Source: Halichondria panicea
Lineage: Eukaryota; Porifera; Demospongiae; Suberitida; Halichondriidae
Reading direction: 5' to 3'
Length of the DNA stretch: 64,000 nucleotides
Assembly (NCBI RefSeq): GCF_963675165.1
Contig: NC_087393.1
Location: 955,002-1,019,001 of the forward strand
In this document: positions 62,101-64,000 of the stretch, piece by piece
Layout of the letters: every line of letters begins with the position of its first letter
How positions within the stretch are numbered: the stretch's first letter is position 1
Position numbers and translations under genes: made by a program
The notes under the pieces: generated by a model
What the model saw: the letters and a program-made list of their open reading frames with translations, nothing else
Told to the model about the DNA's origin: nothing
Database searches by the model: none

Positions 62101-62672
62101 TATATAGTTATCTATATAATTTACATACGCCACTGCTACGGACACATATAAGATCTACCTGCATGAAAACTTTCAGCACTTACATTAACCGTCAGATTGT
62201 TGAGTAGATGATGACCAGTGCTGTTAATCAGTTTGCAATAGTCACTTGGATAAGGGGTAGTTACATTGTCATCACTTGAAAAGCCACAAATTGGGTCCAG
62301 AGTGATATTTGTGCAACTTGTCTTGACATTGTATGTGAACAGTGAGAGATAATGTAGTAAGTCACTACGAATCAGCATCAAGACAGATGAGTCAAGCCAT
62401 CGATAGATCACTGTATTGTTAGAGTTAGTGAAGTGGTAGGTGACTTGAACTGAAATACTTGCTTGCTTATTAGTAGGGAAAAAAGCTTGATATAAATTCA
62501 CCAAGTTTTGCGGCCTGTTCAGAAGGGAGCTCTCAATCCTTAGGTAGTCGCTGCTATCGATACAGTCGGTGATATTGCTGATATTGCTTGAAGGCACTGC
62601 TGCAGAGCTGTCAGCTACAGCCACTCCACTGCTGACAAACAAAACAGCCAGTAATTTAACAATGCACTGCAT
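59124..62672 (-). CDS. Gene D copy 2: multi-pass membrane protein with glycosylated ectodomain
   Basis: Exon 1 62184-62672 (489 bp, the same length as in copy 1; donor GTAAGTGC) and exon 2 59124-60482 (acceptor ACTGCAG) join in phase 0 to 615 residues. Signal peptide IVKLLAVLFVSSGVAVA, then an ectodomain with NVTT, NSTG and NLTV sites and conserved Cys (DCIDSSDYL, CTNITLDPICGF). Exon 2 has about seven membrane segments (LLCIAFVLLEISSVFSIPLL, LILIVPIILLLFCC, FVVMAVAMVVFPVVDTL, IVAVTWFTQLALFNCIYVFI, LYITSLFALISFFAVIL, VFLVCVLAIGIGVFVTFMYV, GILTFLGALLPSLLASASGL). The cytoplasmic loop before the sixth segment is shorter than in copy 1, and the tail is longer, basic and unrelated (HGKHLINPTEKRKTGSGSRS). 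It is divergent to gene E with 359 bp between starts. Family not recognised. Confidence 0.75.
61672..62100. mobile_element. 429-bp pogo/Tigger-like MITE with TA duplication
   Basis: CAGCAGACTCTCGTTAATCC and GGAATAGCGAGAGTCTACTG are flanked by TA (61670-61671, 62101-62102). It lies in the gene D2 intron and serves as the uninterrupted version of 54285-57827. Confidence 0.9.
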
Positions 62673-63031
62673 CTCTAGCTCTCACTCCTGCTGTCCAAAT
62701 ACTGATACAGTATACCGGTATCTACTTACTCTATTAAATGCAGCAGAGTTTGCTATAAAAAATACTTGATTTACTAGATTTACCAGAATAAAAATAATGA
62801 TCATTAATTTGCACATGCGCAGTTCGCGCAGCATGCAGTCGAATTGTCCCTTGGAATTTCCCTTGACCACAGACTGTGAAAATTGTCCCAGGGATTTCCC
62901 TTGACAGTCAGCATTTTGTGGGTGTGTCATTCTAAGTTCTGTAGCTAGGCTAGCAAGCCACCTTAATTACATACATAGACTTCGTACGTACATGTAGTCT
63001 GCTAGAGAAAGAGACTAGACATGCTCCCTGA

Positions 63032-64000
63032 ATGACCAAAATGTTAATCGCTAGATCTACCCTGTTGATGCTCTCAATCTTCTGCGCGCAAACCTATGCA
63101 GAAGCTGACCAAGGTATCATGTCACTGAGAATAGACCATAGGCATAGATACTATAAATTTATATTTATACTTATAGTATCTATGAATAGACCATGTATCC
63201 CGTGTCTTTATAACTGCGTTATGATACTAAATAACTAACTGACTTACTCTCAATCTCCTGTGTAGGTGTATCTAAAGTGGCCATTACTATCAATCAGTAC
63301 CTAATCAGAGCCTCCAACAAACAAGCTACCCCTCAGGCTGCCCTCACCATCGCCTCAACCAAACCCCTAACCTCACTGTCTGAGCCCACCAGTTATACTT
63401 TCCCCAACCACCCTCTCTCTCCCGGATGTGGACGCCATATTTCACGATGTCGTGAGCTGCCTATATTATTTGAAGAGCAAGATTCGCTGGTTGGCATTTT
63501 GACCCCTCTGAACAATGCGATCGGATTCATGTGCTTTGAAGACGTTGGAAAAGAGCTAGTACACCAGACAACACATATAATGACATTCCCACATCACGAC
63601 GATTGTATACCTATAACCATCGTGAGGCACAAGACGAAGCATTACGTCGTGTGCATTGATTCTTCTATGCGAGTAATTTCATGCTTGATCAACCTCAACT
63701 TCGACAATATTACCCAGTCCTATCTCCAATGTGCTTCCCTCGGCAGTTTCCCCCCCTCAGTGGACTTCAGCGAAATCTCAAACTTTGTTTACGTCGGTGG
63801 TGACCTGTTCATATTTGCTGTTCAAAATATTGTCTATGAGTACTACCCGGATAGATTGTCCCTAGCGTCCGTGAGTGGGTGTACACTCCCTCACCTTGCT
63901 CACAATGTTCGACTAGTTTACAATGACATAGACACAGTTCTAATGTATTACAACACTAACGAAGGAGCTGATATCGTTGTGGTTTTCAATTTAGCAAACG
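63032..64000 (+). CDS. Gene E: secreted or receptor-like protein (5' part)
   Basis: Exon 1 63032-63113 (donor GTATCA) and exon 2 63266 to beyond the window edge join in phase 1. At least 272 residues are visible. A signal peptide is clear (LIARSTLLMLSIFCAQTYA). The next segment is Ser/Thr/Pro-rich (TIASTKPLTSLSEPTSYTFP), followed by a Cys-containing, beta-rich region (GFMCFEDVGKELVHQTTHIM, IVRHKTKHYVVCIDSSMRVI, FVYVGGDLFIFAVQNIVYEY). The repeated aromatic-hydrophobic strands suggest a beta-propeller, but this is a guess. No family was recognised. Relics of both exons at 48570 and 53672 show that the gene belonged to the duplicated DJ-1/D/E block. The 3' end is missing. Confidence 0.6.

Overview
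The window is eukaryotic and animal-like. Its genes are broken into many small exons with GT-AG introns (often 50-700 bp), it carries long CA/GT microsatellites, and it is packed with short inverted-repeat transposons. The gene content (DNA-PKcs, a RING/TRAF/MATH protein, DJ-1, a gamma-glutamyltransferase-like enzyme, fungal-type mitoribosomal mL58-like protein, axonemal dynein remnants), the compact intergenic spaces and the very frequent TACGTACATGTA-type sequence make a demosponge the best guess. The species is inferred, not proven.

Region 1 (1-20.7 kb) is conserved housekeeping sequence. It holds the last 34 exons of a DNA-PKcs gene (PRKDC, 1886 codons plus stop, FAT-kinase-FATC), a convergent 8-exon gamma-glutamyltransferase-like hydrolase on the minus strand, and, from a 121-bp divergent promoter, a mitochondrial mL58-like ribosomal protein gene with an apparent frameshift. 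PRKDC introns hold several MITEs and an antisense Helitron-associated repeat-protein remnant.

Region 2 (20.9-36.8 kb) is a cluster of three minus-strand paralogues encoding a lineage-restricted type I membrane protein: signal peptide, novel N-terminal domain, two cysteine-rich modules, one transmembrane helix and a variable tail. All ectodomain exons have phase-1 introns. Between copies A and B lie an intact TRAF-like gene, a decayed TRAF copy and broken pieces of a dynein heavy chain gene.

Region 3 (37.2-64 kb) is a segmental duplication of a three-gene block: DJ-1, gene D (signal peptide, glycosylated ectodomain, about seven membrane segments) and gene E (secreted or receptor-like, unknown). 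In block 1, DJ-1 and D are intact and E survives only as two relics split by 5 kb of transposons. In block 2, DJ-1 is a pseudogene while D is intact and E runs open to the window edge. A third, decayed D first exon is interrupted by a 1.2-kb foldback element.

Mobile DNA includes a TAGCCTCG family with 9-10 bp target duplications (51 bp to 1.1 kb), a pogo/Tigger-like TA element carrying two nested insertions (one with a Ulp1/C48 protease relic), CCGTATAGCGGG TA MITEs, AAGGGCGTAT MITEs with a 9-bp duplication, and a 52-bp perfect loopless palindrome. No tRNA, rRNA or CRISPR was seen.
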